DNA of 64,000 bases. Origin: an uncultured Collinsella sp. (GTDB lineage: Bacteria > Actinomycetota > Coriobacteriia > Coriobacteriales > Coriobacteriaceae). The translations under genes and the position numbers were made by a program. The DNA is taken from positions 234,947 through 298,946 of the forward strand of contig CATXID010000002.1 in assembly GCA_958369225.1 (NCBI GenBank). Direction: 5' to 3'. The notes beneath the pieces are model-generated. The model did no database searches, was not told the origin of the DNA, and saw nothing but the letters and a program-made list of their open reading frames with translations. Positions 1 to 8,138 of the stretch are shown one piece after another; the first letter of the stretch is position 1, and each line of letters begins with the position of its first letter.

Positions 1-84
1 TTGGCTTAATTACCTACCGCCTTTGTGTGTTTTGAATAGTACGAGCATTGTTTCCCTCGGTCAATCACTTAAAAGCGCTAACCT

Positions 85-105
85 GTTATCGGTTTTATAG
101 ATAAC
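85..105. promoter_or_regulatory. Candidate LysR-type operator
   Basis: Inverted repeat GTTATC-N9-GATAAC ending 19 bases before the start of the LysR-family gene. It contains the T-N11-A pattern typical of LysR binding sites. Inferred to be an autoregulatory site; the gene it would share with on the other side lies outside the window. Confidence 0.5.
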
Positions 106-124
106 AATCGAAAGGATTGCGTCG

Positions 125-1027
125 ATGACCCTCCAGCAGCTTCGCTTTCTGGTCGCCGTGGCAGAGTCCGGCTCAATCAACGCCGCAGCTCAGCGCCTCT
201 ATACCGCTCAGTCCAACATCTCAAACGCCGTCAAAAGCCTGGAACAGGAGCTCCATCTGGAGATCTTTACGCGCTCCAGCCGCGGCGTCACGCTCACCAA
301 CGACGGCACCGAGCTTTTGGGCTATGCGCGTCAGGTCGTAGAGCAGGCCGACATGCTCGAGGCACGCTACGAGGACGGCGGCACCCCGCAAGCCCGCCTC
401 GCCATTTCCGCCCAGCACTACGCCTTTTCGGTCGAGGCCTTTGTCAACGTGGTCGAGCGCTGCCGTGACAGCAAGTTCGAGTTCATCATGCGCGAGACCA
501 CCACAGCGCAGATCATCGATGACGTCCGTGCGTTTCGCAGCGATATCGGCATTCTGTATCTGGATGACTTTAACGCCCGCGTTCTGCAGAAGGCCTTCGC
601 CGATGCCCGCGCAAGCTTCCATCCCCTATTCGACGCGACGGTCCACGTCTTCGTTAGCGAGCGCCACCCGCTCGCACGCCGCCCTCAGCTGTCCCTTGCC
701 GACCTCACGCCCTATACGCGCTATAGCTTTGAGCAGGGAACCTCAAACTCCTTCTATTACGCCGAGGAGCCCTTCAGCTACATCCCTTGCGACCGCAACA
801 TACGAATCTCGGACCGCGGAACACTTACCAACTTACTTATCACGTCGAACGGTTACACCCTGTCGACCGGAGTCCTCTCCAATGAAATGCAATGGGGTAT
901 GGCATCGATCCCGTTAGCAGACGCCCCAACGATGCACGTAGGCTATATCATGCACGACGAGCGCAAGCCCTCTCCCCTCTTGCAGCAATACCTCGACGAG
1001 CTCAACCGCATCATCCATGCCAACTAA
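125..1027 (+). CDS. LysR-family transcriptional regulator
   Basis: A 300-residue protein of the usual LysR length. The N-terminal winged helix-turn-helix (about residues 2-60) carries the family pattern, with the recognition helix around AQSNISNAVKSLE and a following LTNDG wing. The rest is the effector-binding domain (about 90-295). The start is ATG preceded by AAAGGA. A GTTATC/GATAAC inverted repeat lies just upstream and probably serves autoregulation. The regulated pathway cannot be deduced: LysR genes usually control a divergent neighbour, and that side is cut off by the window edge. The gene after it, rnhA, is separated by about 100 bases and is probably unrelated. Confidence 0.9.
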   Translation: MTLQQLRFLVAVAESGSINAAAQRLYTAQSNISNAVKSLEQELHLEIFTRSSRGVTLTNDGTELLGYARQVVEQADMLEARYEDGGTPQARLAISAQHYAFSVEAFVNVVERCRDSKFEFIMRETTTAQIIDDVRAFRSDIGILYLDDFNARVLQKAFADARASFHPLFDATVHVFVSERHPLARRPQLSLADLTPYTRYSFEQGTSNSFYYAEEPFSYIPCDRNIRISDRGTLTNLLITSNGYTLSTGVLSNEMQWGMASIPLADAPTMHVGYIMHDERKPSPLLQQYLDELNRIIHAN

Positions 1028-1126
1028 CTGTCGGAAGACGGGGTAGAAATCGTAGATTGCTAGCCCCCGGCAGGCATGGCGCTACAATGGTCACTCACAT
1101 GAAACGTACCCGACGAAAGGAAGCCC

Positions 1127-1612
1127 GTGAAGGTCATCATCTATACCGACGGCTCGGCCCGATCAAATCCGGGACGCGGCGGCTACGGCGCCGTGCTCAA
1201 ATACACCAACCCCGCCGGCAAGACCTTTACCTCCGAGCTTTCGCGCGGCTACGTCAAGACCACCAACAACCGCATGGAGCTCATGGCGGTTATCGTGGCG
1301 CTCGAGGCACTCAACCGCCCCTGCGAAGTCGAAGTCCATTCCGATTCGCAGTACGTCGTCAACGCCTTTAACAAGCACTGGATCGACGGCTGGAAAAAGC
1401 GCGGATGGAAAACCGCCAACAAACAACCCGTCAAGAACCGAGACTTGTGGGAGCGCCTACTCACCGCCAAAAGCAAGCACAAGGTTGAGTTCATCTGGGT
1501 TAAGGGTCACGCCGGTCACGAGCTCAACGAGCGCTGCGATGAGCTCGCCACCACGGCGGCCGACGGCAGCAACCTCGATATCGACGCCGGCTTTAACGAG
1601 AGCGACCTGTAA
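1127..1612 (+). CDS. rnhA: Ribonuclease HI
   Basis: A 161-residue RNase HI, which cuts the RNA strand of RNA-DNA hybrids (R-loops, primer remnants) in the cytoplasm. The four metal-binding carboxylates are all visible: D8 in YTDGS, E51 in NNRMELMA, D73 in HSDSQYV and D138 in NERCDEL. The KKRGWKT stretch near residues 90-95 fits the basic handle of the family. The start is GTG, chosen because GAAAGGAA lies at the right distance and the protein then begins MKVIIYTDGS as in homologues. A TACAAT -10-like hexamer lies at 1083-1088. It looks monocistronic. Confidence 0.95.
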   Translation: MKVIIYTDGSARSNPGRGGYGAVLKYTNPAGKTFTSELSRGYVKTTNNRMELMAVIVALEALNRPCEVEVHSDSQYVVNAFNKHWIDGWKKRGWKTANKQPVKNRDLWERLLTAKSKHKVEFIWVKGHAGHELNERCDELATTAADGSNLDIDAGFNESDL

Positions 1613-1687
1613 CGGCGTTTTCGCACGCTATTTCCTGCCCCCTCGCGCTACACTCATCCTGTAAACCGAACGGCACGAGGGGGATAC

Positions 1688-2794
1688 ATGCTGCGTATAG
1701 CGACCATCGGCACATCCATGATCACCGACGACTTTATCCAAGTCATCAACGCCAACGACCAAGCCGCGTTTGTGGGCACGCTTTCACGCGATGCCAATCG
1801 CGGTGCTGCCTTTACCGCCGAGCGCGATGGCGAGCGGAACTTTACTTCACTCGATGAGCTTGCAGCAGCCGCCGACGTCGATGCCGTCTATATCGGCAGC
1901 CCTAACGCGCTTCACTACGAGCAGGCCCTTGCTTGCATCGCCGGTGGCAAGCACGTCATCGTCGAGAAGCCCTTCTGCGCCACCGAAGCGCAGGCGCTGG
2001 AAGTCTTCCGCGCTGCCGAGGCAGCAGGTGTCGTGGCCCTCGAGGCCATGCGCCCCCTCCACGATCCCGCCTTCCACGCCATCGAGGACGCCCTGGGCGA
2101 GATCGCCCCCATCCGCCGCGCCTCATTGCGCTTTGGCAAATATTCCTCGCGCTACAACGAGATTCTCGCGGGACGCGCCACCAATATCTTCGACTGCAAT
2201 ATGGCATCGGGTTCCCTCATGGACATTGGCGTCTACACCGTCGAGCCCATGGTCGAGATTTTCGGCATGCCCTCCGGCCTTACGAGCATGACTACCCTGC
2301 TCGACCCCGCCACACAACAGCTCACGCACGGCCCCATCGATGGCTGCGGCTCCATCCTCGCCAGCTACGGCGGTGGCCGTATCTCCGTCGAGCTCGCGCA
2401 CTCCAAAATTACGAACGACCTGCTGCCCTCGCAGATCGAAGGCGAGCGTGGCACTATCCAGATCGACCATCTGTCCACGCCCCGCAACGTCCGCATCGAC
2501 TATCGCGGCGACGTCGTACGCGGCTCGGCGACCGAGGCACCGCGCGAACAGGGAGACAACGGCCGTGTGCTCGACCTGCCCAAATCGAGCAACACCATGG
2601 AATACGAACTCACAGACTTTATCGCCGCCATCGGCGGCATCGATAACGTTAAGGAAGAGATTTGGGAGACCCCGGCGGGGCGCCACGAGCTTGGCCACTA
2701 CCGCGATGTCACGCTCGTCTCGCTGCGCATCATGGATGCCGTGCGCCAGCAGGCCGGCATAACCTTCCCGGCCGACGCAGGCAAGCAGGCATAG
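1688..2794 (+). CDS. Gfo/Idh/MocA-family NAD(P)-dependent oxidoreductase
   Basis: A 368-residue protein with an N-terminal Rossmann fold (about 1-120) and a C-terminal Gfo/Idh/MocA dimerisation and substrate domain. The family signature EKPF occurs in HVIVEKPFCATEAQA near residue 95. The nucleotide-binding turn is GTSMIT rather than the classical GxGxxG, which some members of the family show. These enzymes oxidise or reduce sugars, inositols or related cyclic substrates; the substrate cannot be told from sequence. An acylphosphatase gene starts two bases after the stop codon, so the two are probably cotranscribed. Confidence 0.85.
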   Translation: MLRIATIGTSMITDDFIQVINANDQAAFVGTLSRDANRGAAFTAERDGERNFTSLDELAAAADVDAVYIGSPNALHYEQALACIAGGKHVIVEKPFCATEAQALEVFRAAEAAGVVALEAMRPLHDPAFHAIEDALGEIAPIRRASLRFGKYSSRYNEILAGRATNIFDCNMASGSLMDIGVYTVEPMVEIFGMPSGLTSMTTLLDPATQQLTHGPIDGCGSILASYGGGRISVELAHSKITNDLLPSQIEGERGTIQIDHLSTPRNVRIDYRGDVVRGSATEAPREQGDNGRVLDLPKSSNTMEYELTDFIAAIGGIDNVKEEIWETPAGRHELGHYRDVTLVSLRIMDAVRQQAGITFPADAGKQA

Positions 2795-2796
2795 CG

Positions 2797-3207
2797 ATGG
2801 GTTTTTTCGACAAGCTTTTCTCGGGCGTCACCGGCGGCAGCCGCGAACCCCAAAAGCCCTCTGGCGTCGAGCTTGAGCTGCGCCGTAGGCTCACCGTGCT
2901 CGCAAGCGACGAGGCCACTCAAGACGCCCCGCAGCGCTATTTCCTGCGGTGGGAGGGACAGGTCCAGGGCGTCGGTTTCCGCTTCACCAACACCAACCTC
3001 GCACAGGCGCGCTCCCTCACCGGCTGGGTGCGCAATATGGAAGACGGCTCGGTTGAGATGGAGCTACAGGGCACGCCGGCAAACATCGTGTCTCAGCTCG
3101 AGGCGCTTCATACCTCCTACGAGCGCATGGGGACGCGTTTTCGCCTCGTAGACGCCCAGACCCGAGCCCCACTTGCCAATGAGGACGGTTTCAGTCCTCG
3201 TTATTAG
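2797..3207 (+). CDS. Acylphosphatase-domain protein
   Basis: A 136-residue protein with a C-terminal acylphosphatase domain (about residues 45-136). GQVQGVGFRF supplies the phosphate-binding loop and catalytic arginine, and GWVRNMEDGSVEME supplies the catalytic asparagine. Acylphosphatases hydrolyse acyl phosphates such as acetyl phosphate or 1,3-bisphosphoglycerate. The first 45 residues (MGFFDKLFSG..., charged) are an extension not seen in the roughly 90-residue stand-alone enzymes. The ATG at 2797 was chosen because it directly follows the stop of the oxidoreductase gene; the frame is open further upstream. Confidence 0.85.
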   Translation: MGFFDKLFSGVTGGSREPQKPSGVELELRRRLTVLASDEATQDAPQRYFLRWEGQVQGVGFRFTNTNLAQARSLTGWVRNMEDGSVEMELQGTPANIVSQLEALHTSYERMGTRFRLVDAQTRAPLANEDGFSPRY

Positions 3208-3268
3208 TATTGTGTGCTAAATACGGTATCATTTACCTACGACCGTTGATAGAAAAGAGGCGAGGCGC

Positions 3269-3649
3269 ATGGCGGTGCAAAGAAGGAATACCAGGCAGCG
3301 AAAGCTGGTTCTTGACGCCGTGCGCCAAAGCTATAACCATCCCACCGCCGACGAAATCTACAACGCCGTACGCGAACAGGATGACAAGATCAGCCGCGGT
3401 ACGGTCTACCGCAATCTCAATCTCTTGGCCGACGCCGGCGAGATCCTCTCCATCAAGACGCCGGGCGGCAGCCGCTTCGATCGCACCATCGAGCCGCACG
3501 CACATATCATCTGCACCTCGTGCAGCCGCGTCATCGACGTACCGCTCCCCTTCGATGCCCAGCTCGACGCCAAGGCGTCCGAGCAAATCGGCTGGCACGT
3601 CACGTCGCACTACACCATCTTCGAGGGTCTCTGCCCCGACTGCCGGTAG
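3269..3649 (+). CDS. Fur-family transcriptional regulator (PerR-like)
   Basis: A 126-residue metal-dependent regulator. The winged-helix domain spans about residues 8-70 (TADEIYNAV and SRGTVYRNLNLL). The dimerisation domain keeps two CxxC pairs for structural zinc, C82/C85 and C122/C125, plus H77 and H79 in the EPHAHIIC segment. H24, D71, H77, H79 and D90 sit roughly where PerR has its regulatory metal ligands, so a peroxide or iron/manganese sensor is likely. In a strict anaerobe PerR-type control of oxidative defence fits, but Fur or Zur cannot be excluded. No target gene adjoins it; the next gene is convergent. Confidence 0.88.
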   Translation: MAVQRRNTRQRKLVLDAVRQSYNHPTADEIYNAVREQDDKISRGTVYRNLNLLADAGEILSIKTPGGSRFDRTIEPHAHIICTSCSRVIDVPLPFDAQLDAKASEQIGWHVTSHYTIFEGLCPDCR

Positions 3650-3668
3650 CCCTTAGTGGCATGCCCGC

Positions 3669-3707
3669 AAATCTACTTGCCCATCCGCTACAGCAAAAAG
3701 TAGATTT
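3669..3707. terminator. Stem-loop between convergent genes
   Basis: A 10-bp perfect inverted repeat (AAATCTACTT / AAGTAGATTT) in the 77-base gap between the Fur-family gene and the convergent HAD gene. It is probably a bidirectional terminator, although the stem is A/T-rich and there is no clean U-tract. Confidence 0.35.
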
Positions 3708-3726
3708 CTAGGTATGTCCCGAAAAC

Positions 3727-4524
3727 CTACTCGGCGAGCAGACGGCGCAGTTCCTCTTCGACCGTGCGCACGTAACGGACGCGGTCGTTGATGCCTCGCA
3801 TGGTGGGGTTGCAGCTCTCCATCAGATAGGGATGGCCCACGACGTTGAGCATGTCGCGATCGTTCTCATTGTCGCCAAACGCCATCATCTCATCGGGCGA
3901 AATCCCCAGGGCACGACCGTAATCGGCAAGCGCGGAGCCCTTGCCCGAACCGAAACCGATAAAGTCCGTCCATTCGGTTCCCGACGTCATCACGTCGACA
4001 CGGTCGCTAAAGAGGCGCTCGAAATACTCCAGGGCCGCCGGCTGATCCACCTCGGGCGTCTGGAAGGCAATCTTAATGACGTCCTCGTCGATGTCCTCGG
4101 GACGGTCGACCACCGACACATCGCAGTGGACCTCATAGCGCAAATGGTCGACGAACGCATCGTTGCCGCTCATGGTGTAGAGGTGTCCCTCGCACGAAAG
4201 TGTCACGTCGGCATGGGGATACGCAACCACGGCATTCGCGATATCCATAGCAAGACTACGCTCCATGGAACGCTTGACAACGGCACGCCCCTCGCTCATC
4301 ACCAGGGCTCCGTTTTCGCATACATAGGCGAGTTCATCGGCCACCGGGGCAAACAGATAGCGTAAGCTCGCATATTGACGGCCGCTCGCCGGCATAAACA
4401 CGATACCGCGACGATGCAGCTCATCGATAAGCTCAAAGGCCTCGGAACGCGGCTCGCGCTCCCCCGGATGCAGCAACGTGCCGTCCAAATCGCATGCAAT
4501 CAGCTTGATTCCCTCAAGACCCAT
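3727..4524 (-). CDS. HAD-superfamily (Cof-type) phosphatase
   Basis: A 265-residue haloacid-dehalogenase hydrolase of the Cof/YidA type, which dephosphorylates sugar phosphates or similar small metabolites. Motif I is ACDLDGTLL with nucleophile D12 and acid/base D14, motif III lies in GSGKGSAL, and motif IV is GDNENDRDM. The C2-type cap lies between about residues 85 and 190. The start at 4524 is preceded by GGGGGAAG, and the protein then begins MGLEGIKLIACDLDG; the frame stays open upstream but without family similarity. The substrate is unknown. Confidence 0.88.
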   Translation of the reverse strand: MGLEGIKLIACDLDGTLLHPGEREPRSEAFELIDELHRRGIVFMPASGRQYASLRYLFAPVADELAYVCENGALVMSEGRAVVKRSMERSLAMDIANAVVAYPHADVTLSCEGHLYTMSGNDAFVDHLRYEVHCDVSVVDRPEDIDEDVIKIAFQTPEVDQPAALEYFERLFSDRVDVMTSGTEWTDFIGFGSGKGSALADYGRALGISPDEMMAFGDNENDRDMLNVVGHPYLMESCNPTMRGINDRVRYVRTVEEELRRLLAE

Positions 4525-4607
4525 ACGCTTCCCCCAAAGCCTCCTATCAACAGCAAGACGGACTTTGATTGGTCGCCTCTCAAAGCCCGTCTTACGCATA
4601 CGCGCGC

Positions 4608-5186
4608 TTAGCCGCGCGTCTTTTTTACGATGGTAAAGTCGGGAGCCATGCTCACGACGACCTCCGCCGCATTCGACGCAAAGCGCCGGTCCGCATCGAG
4701 TTCACGGGTAACCACCGAGAGCCGAACACCCTCGACACCCCGGAGCATGCGGCCCAAAACAGGCTGCACCGGCGTATACATGCGCACGGTATGCTCGTCC
4801 GAGTCGCCCCGGAAGAGTGGCGCATGCATGTTGCCGATCTCCCAGCACGCATGCGCGAGTGCAATCGGATCCATGCGGTCGACTTCGACCAAATAAACCT
4901 CGGCGCTGCGCAGGCGCACGACAAGCGCCACAGGCACCACGCCCGAACGGTCAATGGCGAGCACGTCGCCATCGGCAAGACGACCGCCGTCGGCAGCATC
5001 CAGCCGAACATCAATCGTGCGCCCCAGCTCCGTCACGCCCACAAACGCGCATACATCAGCCTGATCCCAATCGAGCAGCAGCTCGTCAACTTCAAAGACA
5101 CCGCCCAGCTCCCGGCGAAGCAGAAGTTCATAGGACGGATCGTTGAGATTTCCCAAGCATGTCGTCGAAACCAAGCGTTCAGGCAT
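4608..5186 (-). CDS. UreE-like nickel metallochaperone
   Basis: A 192-residue protein that resembles UreE, the dimeric nickel-delivery protein of urease maturation. The best evidence is AHACWEIGNMHAPLF (residues 111-125), matching the UreE segment around its nickel-binding histidine (H121 here), followed by PVLGRMLRG as in the UreE helix. The N-terminal half (about 1-75) fits the peptide-binding domain. The C-terminal His-rich tail of some UreE proteins is absent. There are no urease genes in the window. It lies 3 bases after a SlyD-like isomerase, and SlyD also serves nickel delivery in other bacteria, so the pair may supply another nickel enzyme. Family call moderately sure, role inferred. 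Confidence 0.6.
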   Translation of the reverse strand: MPERLVSTTCLGNLNDPSYELLLRRELGGVFEVDELLLDWDQADVCAFVGVTELGRTIDVRLDAADGGRLADGDVLAIDRSGVVPVALVVRLRSAEVYLVEVDRMDPIALAHACWEIGNMHAPLFRGDSDEHTVRMYTPVQPVLGRMLRGVEGVRLSVVTRELDADRRFASNAAEVVVSMAPDFTIVKKTRG

Positions 5187-5189
5187 ACT

Positions 5190-5618
5190 CTAGCCCTCGA
5201 CCTCGACGAGCTCGATATCAAAGTTGAGGTCCTTGCCGGCCAGCTCGTGGTTGGCGTCGAGCGTCACGGCCTCGGGCGTTACGTCGATGACCACGGCGGG
5301 GACGGGCATACCGCTCGGCGTGGACAGGAAGAGCTTCATGCCCTTCTCGATCTGCTCGATGTTGGGAACCTGTTCGGCCGGGAAGGTCAGGACCATCTCG
5401 GGGTTGCGCTCGCCGTAGGCATCGGCAGCAGGAATGTGCACGGTCTTCTTCTCGCCCACCTGCATGTCGACCACAGCGGCGTCGAAGCCCTTGATCATCT
5501 GGCCGGCGCCACAGGTGAACTCCAGCGGCTCGCCGCGATCGTAGGAGCTATCGAACTGCGTGCCGTCGTCGAGCGTGCCGCGATAATGGGTCTTGACCTT
5601 CTTGCCCTGGTTGGACAT
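5190..5618 (-). CDS. FKBP-type peptidyl-prolyl isomerase, SlyD-like
   Basis: A 142-residue FKBP with the SlyD architecture: FKBP halves at about residues 5-65 and 120-142, with the inserted chaperone (IF) flap between. YRGTLDDGTQFDSS opens the domain, and DANHELAGKDLNFDIELVEV is the SlyD signature. It catalyses cis-trans isomerisation of prolyl bonds and acts as a holdase in the cytoplasm. The Cys/His-rich metal-binding tail of E. coli SlyD is missing, since the protein ends at LVEVEG. The start at 5618 has GGAGG upstream. The UreE-like gene follows after 3 bases in the same operon. Confidence 0.9.
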   Translation of the reverse strand: MSNQGKKVKTHYRGTLDDGTQFDSSYDRGEPLEFTCGAGQMIKGFDAAVVDMQVGEKKTVHIPAADAYGERNPEMVLTFPAEQVPNIEQIEKGMKLFLSTPSGMPVPAVVIDVTPEAVTLDANHELAGKDLNFDIELVEVEG

Positions 5619-5738
5619 GGTAACCTCCGTGATAAGGGCGGCGCACAACGCGGGCCGCCGTGAACATATGGCGCTAACTATACCCTAGTCATACAATTCA
5701 AGGACAGTTTGCAAAGAAACGCTGCAACCGGAGGAACC

Positions 5739-6752
5739 ATGGCATATCCCGTATTTGACCTACACTGCGACACCGCCGACCGCATCGGCTGGGCCACGCT
5801 CGATCTCGACCTGCGCTTTACCGCCGGCACCGACGGTTATTTCCCCGGCGACGAAACGCATCCGCAAGATTTCGACCTCATCGAGGGCAACGCCTGCGCC
5901 ATCTCGCTCGCAAAGATCGGCAACACGCCGTGGGCACAGTGCTTCGCCACGTTTGTCCCCGACGAGATTCCCACCGCCCACGCCGCGCGCTTCCAGGCGC
6001 AGATCATGGCGCACATGAGCGGCCAAGCAATGCTCAACCACGACCGTATGGTCAACGTACGCAGCGCCGCTGACATTCGCCCTGCGCTCAAAGACGGCAA
6101 GGTCGCCTGCATCCACACCATCGAAAACGCCACGTTCTTTGCCGAGGACCCCGCGCTGATCGAGGTGCTCAAGAGCTTGGGCGTGCTTATGTCGTCACTC
6201 AGCTGGAATGCGCAGGGACCGCTCGCGAGTGGCCACGACACCCACGCCGGCCTCACCGCCGCCGGCATCGAGGCGCTTACGCAGATGGAGCACGCCGGTA
6301 TAGTGCTCGACGTCTCCCACCTCAACGATGAGTGCTTTGACGAGGTTGTCGCCCACGCCACGCGCCCCTTCGTCGCCAGCCACTCCAACTCCCGTGCGGT
6401 TTGCGGTGTCAAGCGCAACCTTACCGACGACCAGTTCCGCACCATTCGCGACACGGGCGGCATCGTCGGCCTCAACTACTGCAGCGAGTTCCTTTCCAAC
6501 GACGCAACCGACAAAACCGCCGCAGACGTCACCTTCGACCAGCTGGCGGCACATATCGAGCACTGGCTCGACCTGGGCGGCGAAGATGTCATCGCACTCG
6601 GCGGCGACTGGGACGGTGCCACGGTGCCCGCCTTCCTCTCCGATGCCAGCAAGATGCCCGAATTCCAGAACATGCTCTCCAAGCACTTTGGCAAGACCGT
6701 GATGCAAAAGCTCTGCAGCGATAATGCCCTCGCCTTCTTCGAGCGCTATTAA
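5739..6752 (+). CDS. Membrane-dipeptidase-like metallopeptidase (M19)
   Basis: A 337-residue member of peptidase family M19 (renal dipeptidase type), binuclear zinc enzymes that hydrolyse dipeptides, including some with D-residues at the C-terminal position. The zinc ligands H9 and D11 are in FDLHCDTAD. The glutamate in HTIENATFF and the histidines in LDVSHLND and VASHSNSRAV follow in family order, and LGGDWDG near the C-terminus is also typical. No signal peptide is present, so it is cytoplasmic. The ATG at 5739 has GGAGGA upstream. It is divergent from slyD, and a strong stem-loop follows. Confidence 0.88.
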   Translation: MAYPVFDLHCDTADRIGWATLDLDLRFTAGTDGYFPGDETHPQDFDLIEGNACAISLAKIGNTPWAQCFATFVPDEIPTAHAARFQAQIMAHMSGQAMLNHDRMVNVRSAADIRPALKDGKVACIHTIENATFFAEDPALIEVLKSLGVLMSSLSWNAQGPLASGHDTHAGLTAAGIEALTQMEHAGIVLDVSHLNDECFDEVVAHATRPFVASHSNSRAVCGVKRNLTDDQFRTIRDTGGIVGLNYCSEFLSNDATDKTAADVTFDQLAAHIEHWLDLGGEDVIALGGDWDGATVPAFLSDASKMPEFQNMLSKHFGKTVMQKLCSDNALAFFERY

Positions 6753-6767
6753 TTTCACATCCCTTGA

Positions 6768-6805
6768 ACGGGCCGGCATGCCGAACGGTCGACATGCCGG
6801 CCCGT
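6768..6805 (+). terminator. Stem-loop after the dipeptidase gene
   Basis: A perfect 13-bp inverted repeat (ACGGGCCGGCATG / CATGCCGGCCCGT) with a 12-base loop, 15 bases after the dipeptidase stop. There is no U-tract. Its position over the upstream ATG candidates argues that the next gene starts later, at the TTG at 6827. Confidence 0.6.
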
Positions 6806-6826
6806 CCCCAATCTGAAGGACCGCTT

Positions 6827-7603
6827 TTGACGCAGCAATTTACGATTTCCGTATCCCGACCGGATGGAACGTCCATCTCCGTCGTCGCCACCAAAAAGCG
6901 CGTCAAGAACTTCAACCTACGCGTCACATCGAGCGGTGAGGTCCACGCCAGTGCACCGCTCGGCGCCAGCCGCGAGCGTATCGAAGCGTTTGTGGAGCGC
7001 AACAGCGCCTGGATTATCAGCCGACTTGCCCAGCGCGAGCAACGTCAGGCGACGACGCGAGAGCCGCTCAGCCCCTCGTCCATCATTGCACTTTGGGGCA
7101 AGCCCATCACGGTACAGGATGCACTCGATCACAACTTTGCATCACCCGCACCGCGACCCAAACAGGCAACCTTCGCAAGTTTTATGGGTGCCGACGAGTC
7201 AGACGAGCGTCCACGGACCAAGCGGCACGCAGTCCTCGACGGCTTAACGCCCGATGAGTTCCAAGCCCGCATCGAGCAGCTCTATACGTCCGAGGTCGCT
7301 GCAGCGCTGCGCGACATGGTGCACGCGCACGAAATCGCGATGGGTGTCGCCGTTTCCCGCGTATCCGTGCGCAGCATGAAGACACGCTGGGGCTCGTGCA
7401 CGCCCAAAACCGGCGCCATTCGCATCGCGCGCGAGCTCGCCGCCTACCCCGTCGAATGCCTCGACATGGTTGTCGCCCACGAGCTCGTCCATCTGCTCGA
7501 GCCAAGCCATGATCAGCGGTTCCACGCCTTGCTCGACACGTACTGCCCCAACAATAGAGCTCTGTCGCAGCGACTCAAGCAGCCACCCCTCAACAAGTTC
7601 TAG
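6827..7603 (+). CDS. YgjP-type zinc metallopeptidase (WLM/SprT-like)
   Basis: About 258 residues, with an M48-like YgjP domain. The zinc site is VVAHELVHLLEPSHDQRFH near the C-terminus: HELVH gives two histidines and the catalytic glutamate, and the later SHDQRFH gives the third ligand. TRWGSCTPKTGAIRIA just before it is the family signature. The proposed start is TTG with AAGGA six bases upstream. Frames from 6764 or 6794 are open too but lie within a stem-loop. Homologues are usually small soluble proteins of unknown substrate. The gap of about 45 residues rich in Pro/Arg between the N-terminal part and the catalytic domain is unusual. Confidence 0.8.
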   Translation: MTQQFTISVSRPDGTSISVVATKKRVKNFNLRVTSSGEVHASAPLGASRERIEAFVERNSAWIISRLAQREQRQATTREPLSPSSIIALWGKPITVQDALDHNFASPAPRPKQATFASFMGADESDERPRTKRHAVLDGLTPDEFQARIEQLYTSEVAAALRDMVHAHEIAMGVAVSRVSVRSMKTRWGSCTPKTGAIRIARELAAYPVECLDMVVAHELVHLLEPSHDQRFHALLDTYCPNNRALSQRLKQPPLNKF

Positions 7604-7609
7604 CGTCGA

Positions 7610-8095
7610 CTAGCGCACGCGCTCGATCTCGACGCCGCAGCTTGCCAGGGGCAGGCCAACAGGAGCCCACGGCTTATCGAGCTTTATGCGCACACCAAGC
7701 AGCGAGGGATAGCGGCGCAGCAGCATCTGGGCTGTCCCCTCGGCTGCCGCCTCGATGAGCTTAAACGTATGCTCGCGCAGATAGCCATCGACATCGTGGC
7801 ACACCGAGCCATAGTCAATCGAGGCATCCAGGTTATCGTGCTCCCCCGCTGCACGCAGGTCGGCATAGAGCACCAAGGACACGATGAACTTCTGACCCAG
7901 CGCGTTCTCCTCGGGATACACGCCATGGTTGCCAAAAACCTCAAGGCCGTCAATGACAATACGATCGGCATGGCGCAGATCGTCATAGCTCACGTGAGGC
8001 ACCGCCGTTGCGGTGGATATTTCGCCCCTTCCACGGCGAGCGAGCTCGGCGCCTTCAGTCTTGGTTGCATTCTCGGGCAGTTTCTTGTTACTCAT
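7610..8095 (-). CDS. folB: Dihydroneopterin aldolase
   Basis: A 161-residue FolB, which converts dihydroneopterin to 6-hydroxymethyl-dihydropterin and glycolaldehyde in folate synthesis. The catalytic core begins at DRIVIDGLEVFGNHGVYPEEN (about residue 44); the conserved glutamate after the NHGV stretch, the conserved lysine in LDKPWAPVG and the IDYGSV segment are all present. A 43-residue N-terminal extension precedes the core. It is charged and low in complexity, so the true start could be later, but AAGGAG lies upstream of the ATG at 8095. Third gene of a folE-HD-folB operon. Confidence 0.92.
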   Translation of the reverse strand: MSNKKLPENATKTEGAELARRGRGEISTATAVPHVSYDDLRHADRIVIDGLEVFGNHGVYPEENALGQKFIVSLVLYADLRAAGEHDNLDASIDYGSVCHDVDGYLREHTFKLIEAAAEGTAQMLLRRYPSLLGVRIKLDKPWAPVGLPLASCGVEIERVR

Positions 8096-8138
8096 CGCGA
8101 TCGTCTCCTTCGTTTAGAACCCCGATCGCGCAAACTAA

